Shown: positions 8,206 to 16,966 of the stretch, piece by piece
Layout of the letters: every line of letters begins with the position of its first letter
How positions within the stretch are numbered: position 1 is the stretch's first letter
Assembly: GCA_017462825.1 (NCBI GenBank)
Contig: JAFTQI010000007.1
Span: 1 to 64,000, forward strand
Origin: Clostridia bacterium
Lineage (GTDB): Bacteria; Bacillota_A; Clostridia; Christensenellales; Borkfalkiaceae
Direction: 5' to 3'
Length of the DNA: 64,000 bases
The notes under the pieces: generated by a model
Seen by the model: the letters and a program-made list of their open reading frames with translations, nothing else
The model's database searches: none
Told to the model about the DNA's origin: nothing
Made by a program: the position numbers and the translations under genes

Positions 8206-8376
8206 AAATAGAGGAGCGGACGAACATCAGTACGCAGTGCCGAGCGAGTATTAGGACGAACTCACGTTATAAGGCATGCGGAAAGGGTATCGCCGCCGAA
8301 GCGCACGCCTGTCCCCCTTGCGCTGGGCATGCGGGAGAATACCCGTATGACTGTCACCGTACGTGATGAGCTATTT
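8206..8376 (+). ncRNA. Lysine riboswitch (L box)
   Basis: P1 can form between AAATAG (8206-8211) and CTATTT (8371-8376). Between these are the L-box consensus blocks in order: GAGGAGCGGACG, AGTACG, GGAAAGGGTATCGCCGCCGAAGCG, GCGCTGGGCATGC, ACTGTCACC and GTGATGAGCTA (long blocks quoted loosely). It sits between a strong promoter and asd-dapA-dapB, the classic target. In the family lysine binding stabilises the aptamer and lets a downstream terminator form; a matching terminator follows at 8418-8447. Confidence 0.92.
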
Positions 8377-8417
8377 AGTACAAAAGCGTTTTCGCTCTTT
8401 TTACACGGCTTATTTTC

Positions 8418-8447
8418 GGACGGGGACGTTTCCCGTCTTTTTATTTT
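8418..8447 (+). terminator. Riboswitch-controlled terminator before asd
   Basis: GACGGG and CCCGTC pair around a 7-nt loop and are followed by TTTTTATTTT. It lies between the aptamer and the asd ribosome site (AAAGGAG at 8471-8477), as expected for a transcription-attenuating expression platform. A smaller AAGCG/CGCTT hairpin with a U-run lies just upstream and may take part in the switch. Confidence 0.8.
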
Positions 8448-8485
8448 ACTTTGTTACTATTTTTTACATGAAAGGAGATACTATT

Positions 8486-9565
8486 ATGAAACAGTTTAAC
8501 GTCGGCGTTATCGGTGCAACGGGTATGGTCGGTCAGCGCTTTATGCTCTTGCTTGAAAATCATCCTTGGTTCAACGTAGTGGTTTTGGCGGCGTCCGCGC
8601 GCTCGGCAGGTAAAACGTACAAGGAAGCAGTTGGCGAAAAATGGGCTTTTGACGTGGAAATGCCCAAAAAATATCAGGATATGGTCGTTATGGACGCGGA
8701 AAACGACATGGACGAAATCGCGAAAAAGGTAGATTTCGTGTTCTGCGCGGTCAATATGGACAAAGCGAAAATCCGCGCTTTGGAAGAAGCGTACGCGAAA
8801 AAGGAAATACCCGTCGTTTCCAACAACTCCGCCCATCGCTTTACGGCGGACGTCCCGATGGTAATTCCCGAAATCAACCCCGATCACGTGGAGGTCATTT
8901 CCGCTCAACGGGAAAGACTTGGCACAAAACGCGGCTTTATCGCGGTAAAATCCAACTGCTCGCTTCAATCCTACGTTCCCCTTCTTCATCCGTTGAAAGC
9001 GTTTGGAATCAAGGAAGCGGCGGTTTGCACCTATCAGGCAATCTCGGGCGCGGGCAAGACTTTTAAAACAATGCCCGAAATTCTCGATAACGTCATTCCC
9101 TACATCGGCGGCGAAGAAGAAAAGAGCGAAAAAGAACCCCTCAAAATTTGGGGTTGCATTGAAAACGGAGAAATTGTTTCCGCTTCCTCCCCCGCTATCA
9201 CGGCGCAATGCTTGCGCGTACCAGTTTCCGACGGGCATACGGCAGCGGTGTTCGTAAAATTCGAAAACAAGCCTTCAAAGGAAGAAATTCTTTCCGCTTG
9301 GGCAAACTTCAAGGGCGAACCGCAGGCACTCAAACTTCCCTCCGCGCCCGAACAGTTCTTACAGTATTTCGAAGAAGACAACCGTCCCCAAGCCAAGCTT
9401 GACAGAATGGTAGGCAACGGTATGAGCGTTACGGTAGGTAGATTGCGCGAAGATACGGTGTTCGATTATAAATTCGTCGGGCTTTCGCACAATACGCTTC
9501 GCGGCGCGGCAGGCGGCGCGGTATTGCTCGCGGAATTGCTTGCGGCAAAAGGCTATTTCGACTAA
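8486..9565 (+). CDS. asd: Aspartate-semialdehyde dehydrogenase
   Basis: Start set at ATG 8486 (MKQFNVGVIGATGMVGQRF) because AAAGGAG is 9 nt upstream and the upstream in-frame codons overlap the terminator. 359 residues, matching the archaeal/fungal-type ASD branch. GATGMVGQ is the NADP-binding turn, and SNCSLQ near residue 158 holds the catalytic cysteine. It reduces aspartyl phosphate to aspartate semialdehyde, the branch point to lysine, threonine and methionine. First gene of the riboswitch-controlled asd-dapA-dapB operon. In a spore former this pathway also supplies dipicolinate. Confidence 0.96.
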   Translation: MKQFNVGVIGATGMVGQRFMLLLENHPWFNVVVLAASARSAGKTYKEAVGEKWAFDVEMPKKYQDMVVMDAENDMDEIAKKVDFVFCAVNMDKAKIRALEEAYAKKEIPVVSNNSAHRFTADVPMVIPEINPDHVEVISAQRERLGTKRGFIAVKSNCSLQSYVPLLHPLKAFGIKEAAVCTYQAISGAGKTFKTMPEILDNVIPYIGGEEEKSEKEPLKIWGCIENGEIVSASSPAITAQCLRVPVSDGHTAAVFVKFENKPSKEEILSAWANFKGEPQALKLPSAPEQFLQYFEEDNRPQAKLDRMVGNGMSVTVGRLREDTVFDYKFVGLSHNTLRGAAGGAVLLAELLAAKGYFD

Positions 9566-9625
9566 ACCGTTTTCACGGAAACAAACCAAGTTTGAATAAG
9601 ATAAATCACAGGGAGTGAAAAAGAT

Positions 9626-10516
9626 ATGAAAGGATTTTTTAAAGGTAGCGCAACGGCAATCATTACGCCGTTCAATGAAACGGGCGTAAACTACGACGCG
9701 TTCGGGAAAATGATCGAGCAGCAAATCAGCGGGGGCACGGACGCAATCGTGTTCCTTGGCACGACGGGCGAACCGTCTACCATGAGCTTTGCTGAAGAAC
9801 ACGTACTTATGGAATACGCGGTGAAAAAGGTAGCAGGTCGCGCGAAAGTTATTTTCGGCTGCGGCAGCAACAACACTGCCGACGCCATCATGACGGCGCA
9901 AAAAGCGGAAAGCTACGGCGCGGACGGCTTGCTCGCCGTTACCCCCTATTATAACAAGTGCACGCAAAACGGTTTGGTTGCGTACTATAAAGCGATTTGC
10001 GAATCAGTGTCCATTCCTGTCATCGCGTACAACGTACCTGGCAGAACGGGCGTAGAAATTCAACCCGCAACGATGGCGAAAATCGCGGAAATCCCCAACA
10101 TCGCTGGGATTAAGGACGCGGGCGGAAATATGAGCAAGACGATGGAAACTTTCCGTCTTGTACGCGAAAAATGCGACGTGTATTCGGGCGAAGACGCGCT
10201 CAATCTTCCCATTCTTCTTTGCGGCGGCGCGGGCGTTATTTCCGTACTCTCGAACGTCGTTCCCTCGAAAGTGAAAGAGCTTTGCACGCTCGCGTTCGAC
10301 GGTAAAATCGCGGAAGCAGTCGCGCTTAACGATAAGCTTTTGCCTTTGGCAAACGCCTGCTTTGTGGAAGTCAATCCCATTCCCGTAAAAGAGGCAATGA
10401 ATTTGCTCGGCTTTGAAGCGGGTACTCCCCGCGCGCCTTTGACGAAGATCGAAGACGCGAATAGAGAAAAACTCGTTTGCGCTATGAAAAACTTCGGTTT
10501 GGAGGTCAAAGCATGA
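9626..10516 (+). CDS. dapA: 4-hydroxy-tetrahydrodipicolinate synthase
   Basis: 296 residues, full length. The family signature is visible: GTTGEPSTMS near residue 47, the catalytic Tyr in VTPYYNK near 138, and the Schiff-base Lys in IAGIKDAGGN near 166. It condenses pyruvate with aspartate semialdehyde in the cytoplasm, the first committed step to diaminopimelate and lysine. Ribosome site AGGGAGTG lies ahead of ATG 9626. Its stop overlaps the dapB start (ATGA), so the two are coupled. Confidence 0.97.
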   Translation: MKGFFKGSATAIITPFNETGVNYDAFGKMIEQQISGGTDAIVFLGTTGEPSTMSFAEEHVLMEYAVKKVAGRAKVIFGCGSNNTADAIMTAQKAESYGADGLLAVTPYYNKCTQNGLVAYYKAICESVSIPVIAYNVPGRTGVEIQPATMAKIAEIPNIAGIKDAGGNMSKTMETFRLVREKCDVYSGEDALNLPILLCGGAGVISVLSNVVPSKVKELCTLAFDGKIAEAVALNDKLLPLANACFVEVNPIPVKEAMNLLGFEAGTPRAPLTKIEDANREKLVCAMKNFGLEVKA

Positions 10517-11274
10517 GCGTAAGAATCATCGTTTGCGGCGCTTGCGGTAAGATGGGAGGCAACGTTTTATCCCTTTTGGAAAACGACCCCGAAGCTACCG
10601 CAGTATGCGGCGTAGATTTGTATCCGAAAGAAATCGGCATACCCGTGTACGCGTCCTTTGCGGATATTCAGGAAGAAGCAGACGTAATCATCGACTTCTC
10701 CTCTCCCATCGGCTTGACCGAGCGTTTAGAATATGCAAAGACGCACAACCTCGGTATCGTACTCGCTTCCACGGGTTTCTCAGCGGAAGATTTGAAAACG
10801 GTGGACGAATATTCGAAGTCGGTGGCAATCTTCAAAACGGCAAATCTTTCCCTTGGCGTAAACTTGATGCAAGCGCTTATCAAAGCGGCTGCGGAAGTGC
10901 TTGGCGACAACTACGACGTGGAAATTATCGAGCGGCACCACAACTTGAAAAAAGACGCGCCGAGCGGCACGGCTTTGATGCTTGCCGACACAATTAACGA
11001 AGCGTTCAATCATCAAAAACAATATGTGAACGGCCGCGACGGTATCGTCGGCGCGAGAGAAAAGAGCGAAATCGGGATTCACGCGGTACGCGGCGGCACA
11101 ATCGTTGGCGAACACGAAGTGATGTTTGCAGGCGAGGACGAAATTATCACTATTTCGCACAGCGCAAGATCCAAGCGCGTATTTGCAGTCGGCGCGATTC
11201 GCGCGGCGAAGTTTTTACCTCAAAAACAAGCAGGCATGTACGAGATGAAAGATCTTTTAGCGGAAGAAAAATAA
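10513..11274 (+). CDS. dapB: 4-hydroxy-tetrahydrodipicolinate reductase
   Basis: Start at ATG 10513 (MSVRIIVCGACGKMGGNV), preceded by TTGGAGG and overlapping the dapA stop; this gives 253 residues, the usual size. GACGKMGG is the nucleotide-binding turn, and HHNLKKDAPSGTA near residue 141 holds the catalytic His pair and Lys. It reduces the DapA product with NAD(P)H. Last gene of the operon, followed by a very strong terminator. Confidence 0.97.
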   Translation: MSVRIIVCGACGKMGGNVLSLLENDPEATAVCGVDLYPKEIGIPVYASFADIQEEADVIIDFSSPIGLTERLEYAKTHNLGIVLASTGFSAEDLKTVDEYSKSVAIFKTANLSLGVNLMQALIKAAAEVLGDNYDVEIIERHHNLKKDAPSGTALMLADTINEAFNHQKQYVNGRDGIVGAREKSEIGIHAVRGGTIVGEHEVMFAGEDEIITISHSARSKRVFAVGAIRAAKFLPQKQAGMYEMKDLLAEEK

Positions 11275-11340
11275 AAAATCGGGCGTAGAAAACGCCCACC
11301 TCTTTCCTCTAAAAAATAAGAGAATATGTGATATAAACAG

Positions 11341-11383
11341 CCGCCCCCGAAGCCTTTGGGCTTCGGGGGCGGTTGTTATTTTT
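11341..11383 (+). terminator. Terminator of the lysine operon
   Basis: CCGCCCCCGAAGCC pairs over 14 bp with GGCTTCGGGGGCGG around a 4-nt loop and is followed by TTGTTATTTTT. It sits between the convergent genes dapB and gltX; the minus-strand side has a weaker U-run, so it may work both ways. A smaller GGGCG/CGCCC hairpin precedes it near 11280. Confidence 0.9.
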
Positions 11384-11392
11384 ACTTGTTTT

Positions 11393-13033
11393 TTATAAAC
11401 TTGCAATCGCTTTGTCCAATCTTGCGACCGTTCTATCCTTACCAAGGATTTGCATGATTGTCCAAAGATCGGGCGTGTTTGTCAAACCCGTCGTTGCAAT
11501 ACGCAGCATTTCCGCTACGTCCGATACGTTGCCGGGGTATGCCGTCGGGTCAGCTTTATACGCTTTCATATCTGTCGCAAAACCGTTTGCCGAAGCCACG
11601 CTCTTTACCTTGTCAAACCAAGCGGAGCAATCGTCTGCGTAATCGTACGCCGCTTTGAACCCTTCCAGCACCGTCTTTACCGTTGCGCTATCGAAACGGT
11701 ATTCATATACGGGCGCAAACGTGCTATCGAAGAAGTACGCGAGCATTTCCACCGCTTGCTTTGCGCAAACGAAGTCCTTTCTGCGTTTCTTGCCGCCGAT
11801 CCCCATGCAAAGGGTGAGCACTTTGAGCATATAGTCTTTGTCCGTAAAGTATGTTTTTTGTTCGTCCGTACCGAATTCGTCCGTCCAGTCTTTCAAGAAA
11901 TCAAACGCTTCTTCCGCCGAAAGGGTCGCAAAATGGGTTTTCGAGATGTCGTTGAGTTTCAAAATGTCGAAAAGCGCGCCGCTCTTGCCCATTTTACCAA
12001 TCGAATACTTAAATTCGTCTAAAGGCTTATCGGGGCACTTCAAAAGCCATTCTTCGAAATTGGAATTCAAAAGGGTCATCATGTACGTTCTCACCGCTTG
12101 GGGATGATAACCTTGCTCGCGGTAGAAAGTGAGCGACGCTTCGGGGTCTTTGCGTTTGGAAAGTTTTCTGCGCGTTTCCCCATCAATTTTTTGAATGGAA
12201 CAGTTGTGACCGTATTTCGGGAGTTTGAACCCGAGCACTTTGAAAAGTTCGATATGAATAGGCAAGGAGGAAAGCCATTCTTCGCCACGGATAACAAGCG
12301 TCGTGCGCATAAAGTGATCGTCGATTGCATGCGCAAAGTGGTAAGTAGGAATCCCGTCCGATTTCAAAATAACGACGTCTTGATTATTTTCCGTCACCGT
12401 GATATCCCCTTTCACTTGGTCGCGGAAGGTGTGCTTTACCTCCACGTCACCTTGCGATTTCAAGCGGATAACGTAGGGTTTGCCTGCCGCCAAGTTCGCG
12501 TAAATTTCTTCTTCCGTCAAGTTGCGGCATTTTGAAAATTCGCCGTAGTAACCGGGCAAAAGCTTGTTTTCCGTTTGATATTCGCGCGTTTTTTCCAAGT
12601 CTTCTTCCGTACAAAAACAAGGGTATGCAAGACCGCGCTTAATCAAGTCTTTTGCATACGCATGGTAGATTTCCGCGCGTTGGCGTTGATAGTACGGACC
12701 GTACTCGCCGCAAAGGTCCGCGCCCTCGTCAAAGTTGACGCCGAAATATTTTAAGGAGCGATGGATAACGTCCACCGCGCCCTCCACTTTACGCTTTTCG
12801 TCCGTGTCCTCGATTCGCAAATACAGTACGCCGCCGCTTTGGTGCGCGATGCGTTCGTTTGCGAGCGCAACATACAAATTTCCCAAGTGCATAAAGCCCG
12901 TGGGGCTAGGCGCAAGGCGGGTGACCTGCGCGCCTTCGGGCAGATTTCTTGCAGGGTACTTGCTTTCGTAGTAATCCAGCGGTTTTACGTTCTCATCGGG
13001 AATGAGCGCTTCCGCAAGCTTGTTCAAATCCAT
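11393..13033 (-). CDS. gltX: Glutamate-tRNA ligase
   Basis: 546 residues. Class I aminoacyl-tRNA synthetase with the HIGH-like APSPTGFMHLGN near residue 40 and the KLSKRK motif near 288. The C-terminal helical region (about 350-546) would bind the anticodon. It charges tRNA-Glu; whether it also misacylates tRNA-Gln, as in many Bacillota, cannot be read here. It has its own consensus promoter at 13067-13095, and AAAGGAAAGAAGG precedes the ATG. Three tRNA-Glu-type sequences lie at the left edge of the window. Confidence 0.96.
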   Translation of the reverse strand: MDLNKLAEALIPDENVKPLDYYESKYPARNLPEGAQVTRLAPSPTGFMHLGNLYVALANERIAHQSGGVLYLRIEDTDEKRKVEGAVDVIHRSLKYFGVNFDEGADLCGEYGPYYQRQRAEIYHAYAKDLIKRGLAYPCFCTEEDLEKTREYQTENKLLPGYYGEFSKCRNLTEEEIYANLAAGKPYVIRLKSQGDVEVKHTFRDQVKGDITVTENNQDVVILKSDGIPTYHFAHAIDDHFMRTTLVIRGEEWLSSLPIHIELFKVLGFKLPKYGHNCSIQKIDGETRRKLSKRKDPEASLTFYREQGYHPQAVRTYMMTLLNSNFEEWLLKCPDKPLDEFKYSIGKMGKSGALFDILKLNDISKTHFATLSAEEAFDFLKDWTDEFGTDEQKTYFTDKDYMLKVLTLCMGIGGKKRRKDFVCAKQAVEMLAYFFDSTFAPVYEYRFDSATVKTVLEGFKAAYDYADDCSAWFDKVKSVASANGFATDMKAYKADPTAYPGNVSDVAEMLRIATTGLTNTPDLWTIMQILGKDRTVARLDKAIASL

Positions 13034-13066
13034 AATCTATACCTTCTTTCCTTTATTTTCCTGTTT

Positions 13067-13095
13067 ATTTTATCACGCGCGAAAAGGAATGTCAA
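13067..13095 (-). promoter_or_regulatory. Promoter of gltX
   Basis: Minus strand: TTGACA (13090-13095), 17-nt spacer, TAAAAT (13067-13072). It lies in the short gap between the panE-like stop (13106) and the gltX ATG (13033), giving a leader of about 27 nt. Confidence 0.85.
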
Positions 13096-13105
13096 ACGCT
13101 TTCCC

Positions 13106-14155
13106 TTACAGCGCAAAAAAATCCGCGTTCCTGTAATCGATTTCATACAAACCGTTTTCTATGCCGTGCACAATCTCGACAACCTTTTCGCAAAGAGGCG
13201 TTTCTACCCCCACTCGTTTCCCCTCTCTTACCACAAGCCCGTCAATATAATCGATTTCGCATTTTCGACCGCCCTGCACGTCTTTTAGCATACCGGATAC
13301 CAGTTTTTTATGCTTTTTCATCGCAATCGGGAGTACCATGTACGCAACGAAACGCTTAAACGCCGTTTTTCCGCCGAGCAATTTTTCCATATCGTGACCC
13401 TGCATTTTCGCAAGGGTGACTCCGCTCGCTTTCGCCACGTCCATACACTCGCGAAGCACCCCAAGCGCAAGCTTTCTCGTTTTGCGCTTTTTTGCGACTT
13501 CGCCAAAAGTCATGCCCGTCACAACGGACAAGCCCGAAAACGCCGCGTTAATGGCAAGCTTTGCCCATCTCGCGCCGAGTAAGTTATCCGTGGTTTTGAC
13601 AAACTCCGTATTCCCTGTCGCTTTTTCGGCGTAAGACAAAATTTCTTCTAAGAGAGACAGCGCTTTTCCGTCGTTTTCATAGCCGCCGACTTCCATGCTC
13701 ATCGCTTCGATTTTGGAAGTCAACGCAACCCTACCCCCACCGATGAAGGTTGCGCCGTAGGAAGTCGCCGCACCGTAGGTGCGCTCTTTCCCAACAATTT
13801 CCGCGACGGAAGGCTCAGGCAAACCGTTTTGTGTGGTACATATAATCCCGTGCGCGCTCAGCTTTTCTTTCAGCGTCGAAACAATTTCCGCGTTTTGGCG
13901 TTGCTTGGTCATTAGAAAAATCACGTCGTAGCCACTGCCCATTTCACTTGGATACAAGGCGTTCACTTTTACGTTTAGTTCGGTATTATCCCCCTCACAA
14001 ACGATTGTCGCGCCGTCCTTTCTCATGCCTTCAACGTGCGCTTGATTGCGCGTGATAAGCTCGACGTTCTCCAAGCCGCCCTTTGTTAGAAACGCGCCCA
14101 AAACCGTACCCATCGCACCTGCACCGTAAATGGCGATTTTTGCTCCTTTCGCCAT
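13106..14155 (-). CDS. 2-dehydropantoate 2-reductase family protein
   Basis: About 349 residues from ATG 14155 (MAKGAKIAIYGAGAMGTVLG); a second ATG one codon earlier is possible. Both overlap the aroK stop, so translation is coupled. The N-terminus is a Rossmann fold with GAGAMG, followed by the ApbA/PanE pattern MTKQRQ near 101 and NGLPEP near 127, and a helical C-terminal domain. Family members reduce ketopantoate with NADPH for coenzyme A synthesis. No other pantothenate gene is near, so a related ketoacid reductase role is possible. Confidence 0.82.
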   Translation of the reverse strand: MAKGAKIAIYGAGAMGTVLGAFLTKGGLENVELITRNQAHVEGMRKDGATIVCEGDNTELNVKVNALYPSEMGSGYDVIFLMTKQRQNAEIVSTLKEKLSAHGIICTTQNGLPEPSVAEIVGKERTYGAATSYGATFIGGGRVALTSKIEAMSMEVGGYENDGKALSLLEEILSYAEKATGNTEFVKTTDNLLGARWAKLAINAAFSGLSVVTGMTFGEVAKKRKTRKLALGVLRECMDVAKASGVTLAKMQGHDMEKLLGGKTAFKRFVAYMVLPIAMKKHKKLVSGMLKDVQGGRKCEIDYIDGLVVREGKRVGVETPLCEKVVEIVHGIENGLYEIDYRNADFFAL

Positions 14156-14658
14156 CATTTTCCAAGCGCCTTTATAACGGTTTCCACCGATTTGGGAATC
14201 GAGTCGCCGCAAAGCTCGACGGTAACGTCCGCGTACTTTTCATACAAAGGGGTACGCTCGTTAAACAAGTCTTTCAGCGTAAAACCCTCTTTAAGCGCGA
14301 CACCGCGTTTCACCAAATCCCCTAAGCGCTTTTCAATCACTTCGAAAGGGAGTTTTAAGTAGACGACCGTGCCCATCTCTTTCAATTTTTGCATGGCGTA
14401 GTCACGGTAAATCACGCTGCCGCCCGTCGCGATAACGCAGCGATCCGCGCAAAGCTCGGAATTGACCTTTGCCTCGATGTCCAAAAAAGCTTCTCTACCC
14501 ACTTCGGCGATAATCTCGCTCAAACGTTTGCCCTCGCGCGCGACGATAACGCTATCGCTATCGATGTATCCGTAGCCAATCGCTTCGGAAATTTCCGTGC
14601 CGATCGTCGTTTTTCCGCAACCGGGCATACCGATTAAAATAATATTGTTTTTTCTCAT
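14155..14658 (-). CDS. aroK: Shikimate kinase
   Basis: Start at ATG 14658 (MRKNNIILIGMPGCGKTTIG), which has GGAG 6 nt upstream; 167 residues, normal for AroK. The P-loop is GMPGCGKTT, the shikimate-binding Asp is in YIDSDS near residue 34, and ATGGSVI near 79 is the second substrate loop. It phosphorylates shikimate with ATP in aromatic amino acid synthesis. It begins 1 nt after the NUDIX stop and overlaps the panE-like start, but no other aro gene is nearby. Confidence 0.9.
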   Translation of the reverse strand: MRKNNIILIGMPGCGKTTIGTEISEAIGYGYIDSDSVIVAREGKRLSEIIAEVGREAFLDIEAKVNSELCADRCVIATGGSVIYRDYAMQKLKEMGTVVYLKLPFEVIEKRLGDLVKRGVALKEGFTLKDLFNERTPLYEKYADVTVELCGDSIPKSVETVIKALGK

Positions 14659-14659
14659 A

Positions 14660-15067
14660 TTACGCTCCAAATACTCTTTTTAAACTGCCCAAAATATCCG
14701 CATCCGCTGGCGCCCATTCCGCTTCGTTCAAGTCTTTCGGGGAAATCCAAGCATAGCTTTCGTGTTCATTCAAGACAAAATCGGACAGCATTTCACACTC
14801 ATACACCGAAAGCGTGATGATGAAATCGGGATATTCGAACGTGTGACAAGCGTACAAACCGCCCACCGATACTTCCATATTAAGCTCTTCTTTGAGTTCG
14901 CGTTTAACCGCGTCCTCACCGCGCTCCCCGTCCTCGATTTTACCGCCCGGAAACTCATATTTATGCGCGACGTAGGCATACGGGGAATACCCTCGCTTCG
15001 TCGCAAAAATTTTCCCATTATCAAAAAGCAACGCCGCCGCCACTTTTACGTGTTTTTTCTCGCTCAT
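14660..15067 (-). CDS. NUDIX hydrolase, MutT-like
   Basis: 135 residues. The Nudix box is intact: GGKIEDGERGEDAVKRELKE followed by ELNM (residues about 41-64). Size and the KKHVKVAAALLFDNGKIFAT start resemble 8-oxo-dGTP diphosphatases that clean the nucleotide pool; the CTP-pyrophosphohydrolase branch is an alternative. Preceded by the phosphatase gene (20-nt gap) and followed within 1 nt by aroK. Confidence 0.87.
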   Translation of the reverse strand: MSEKKHVKVAAALLFDNGKIFATKRGYSPYAYVAHKYEFPGGKIEDGERGEDAVKRELKEELNMEVSVGGLYACHTFEYPDFIITLSVYECEMLSDFVLNEHESYAWISPKDLNEAEWAPADADILGSLKRVFGA

Positions 15068-15087
15068 ATTCTCTACCTTTTAATCGT

Positions 15088-15819
15088 TTAATCGTGTCGT
15101 TCGTCCGAATCGTAAACTTCGCAAAATCTTGCTGACTTGGAGGGAGTTTCTCCCCCTGCATACAAGTGCCCCGTGTCCCCAAATCCGCAACAGCGGAATA
15201 CGGCAACCCCTTTCCTACGCTCTTCCGTAAAAAGCGTCGTAACCGACGTAGGCAACGCGCAAAAATGGTGAGTCAGCACCACCGGCGAGATATTGCAAAG
15301 GTGGGATAACAGCATCATTTCTAACCCAAAATGACAGAAAAACGCGACTGTATCCGTATTCGGCTTTACAACTTTATAGAAATTCCCTTCCCGTTTGTAG
15401 CCGTGTTTTTCAAGGAGTTCGTCCAAGGATTTCGTGACGTTTTTATAGGCTTTTTCCATATCCGAATCTTGATAAAAATCATGATCGAGCCACTCGTCTT
15501 TATTGTACATTTTGGGTAAATTCGTCCAAAAGGATGGGAGCATGTCCCAAAGTATTGGTCTTTTCTCGCCCGACGGGAGCGTAAACGGCACGTCAAATTC
15601 TTGCAACCAATCGTAAATTATGACGTCCTTTTCCCTGCCCTGCGCTTTGGCAACATACTCACAGGTATGCTTGGCTCTGCCCAAGGGCGAAGAATAGAAA
15701 TAATCGATTTTTTCGTCCTTGTAGCGCTTGGCAAGCAGCGCCGCTTCACGATGCCCTTTTTCCGTCAAGGTATCGCGCTCGTAATCGGGGTCGCCGTGGC
15801 GAATGATGAGTATTCTCAT
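15088..15819 (-). CDS. Histidine phosphatase family protein
   Basis: 243 residues. The RHG catalytic motif is at residues 7-9 (MRILIIRHGDPDYERD), with SSPLGRAKHT near 43 and the second catalytic His in FFCHFG near 169. This is the phosphoglycerate-mutase-like branch 1 phosphatase fold; the substrate is not readable. Its ATG overlaps the hemW stop by 4 nt, so it is translated with hemW. Confidence 0.88.
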   Translation of the reverse strand: MRILIIRHGDPDYERDTLTEKGHREAALLAKRYKDEKIDYFYSSPLGRAKHTCEYVAKAQGREKDVIIYDWLQEFDVPFTLPSGEKRPILWDMLPSFWTNLPKMYNKDEWLDHDFYQDSDMEKAYKNVTKSLDELLEKHGYKREGNFYKVVKPNTDTVAFFCHFGLEMMLLSHLCNISPVVLTHHFCALPTSVTTLFTEERRKGVAVFRCCGFGDTGHLYAGGETPSKSARFCEVYDSDERHD

Positions 15820-16934
15820 CTTACCTCCTCCATGAAATACCCAAGAATGGAATTTTGCACGTACAAATATTCGTCCTTGATACGAAGATTATCCCCGTCC
15901 AAATCCAAATATTTTACCGTTTGCTTGATGGCATTCGGGTAATCTTCCCCAATCGAAGTGCCGAATTTTTCTTGATATTCTTTCATCGAAACGCCCTTCG
16001 ACGTGCGCAATGCGAGCATAATGAACTCGAATTTCGCGTCATTTATATCCACTTCTTCGCTGCTGACCGCAGGAAAAAAGCCGGAAATCAGGCATTTCAT
16101 ATATTCGTCCAAATCAAAGGTATTCGTAAACCGCCTGCCCGCAATAAAGGAGCTCGCCGAAACACCCACGCCGATGTATTCTCCACGTTTCCAATAATTC
16201 CAGTTATGCTTGCTTTCATAACCGGGGATTGCAAAATTCGAAATCTCGTAACGCTTGAAGCCCTTTCCCTCCAACAACTTACGTCCAAACTCGTACATTT
16301 CCGCAACCTCGTCGGAATCGGGCAACTCGCCGTTGAGATAATCGGTGTAGATCGGCGTACCGTCCTCCACTGTCAACGCGTACATGGATATGTGCTTTGA
16401 CCCACAAGCCGCCGCAAGCTCAATCGTTTTTGCAATATCTTCCTTCGTTTGATTCTTCAAACCGAGCATGACGTCCGTGCTAAAATTTTGTCCTTTTAAA
16501 AGGTTCGTTGCATACACGTAATCGCGTGCGTTATGAATTCTTCCAAGGTCGGCAAGCTGACTATCTATCGCCGTTTGGAGCCCAATGGAAAAACGGTTGA
16601 CGCCTGCTTTTAAGTAGGTTTCCACTTTCGTTTCGCCGATAGTACCAGGGTTGAGTTCCAACGTAATTTCCGCGTCCTTTTTAAGATTGAAACAGCTCTT
16701 AATTTGGTTCATTGCACCCAAAATCAGCTTTGGGGGGATATAGGACGGCGTACCGCCGCCGAAATACACGGTGTCGAACTCATAATTTTTGAGTTCTTCC
16801 CCGCGCATTTTTAATTCTTTATACAAGCACGCCATATACGCTTCGGCGTAATTGATTTTGTCGGGATAGGACACAAAATCGCAATAGCTGCACTTATGCC
16901 TACAAAAAGGAACGTGAATATAAATACCTGCCAT
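15816..16934 (-). CDS. hemW: HemW-type radical SAM protein
   Basis: 372 residues. The radical SAM cluster motif CRHKCSYC (CxxxCxxC) is at residues 11-18, followed by GGGTPSY near 60 and a C-terminal HemN-like domain. HemW proteins bind heme and are thought to deliver it to membrane enzymes; they lack the residue set of true coproporphyrinogen oxidase. The pairing lepA-hemW is conserved in Bacillota and is present here (32-nt gap), which supports the name. Confidence 0.92.
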   Translation of the reverse strand: MAGIYIHVPFCRHKCSYCDFVSYPDKINYAEAYMACLYKELKMRGEELKNYEFDTVYFGGGTPSYIPPKLILGAMNQIKSCFNLKKDAEITLELNPGTIGETKVETYLKAGVNRFSIGLQTAIDSQLADLGRIHNARDYVYATNLLKGQNFSTDVMLGLKNQTKEDIAKTIELAAACGSKHISMYALTVEDGTPIYTDYLNGELPDSDEVAEMYEFGRKLLEGKGFKRYEISNFAIPGYESKHNWNYWKRGEYIGVGVSASSFIAGRRFTNTFDLDEYMKCLISGFFPAVSSEEVDINDAKFEFIMLALRTSKGVSMKEYQEKFGTSIGEDYPNAIKQTVKYLDLDGDNLRIKDEYLYVQNSILGYFMEEVR

Positions 16935-16966
16935 TTCTATTACTCCAAAATTACTGCTACGAAGTT

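Noticed and set aside
13034..13105. T-box leader before gltX
   Set aside because: Only 72 nt separate the genes and a consensus promoter fills them, so there is no room for a T-box.
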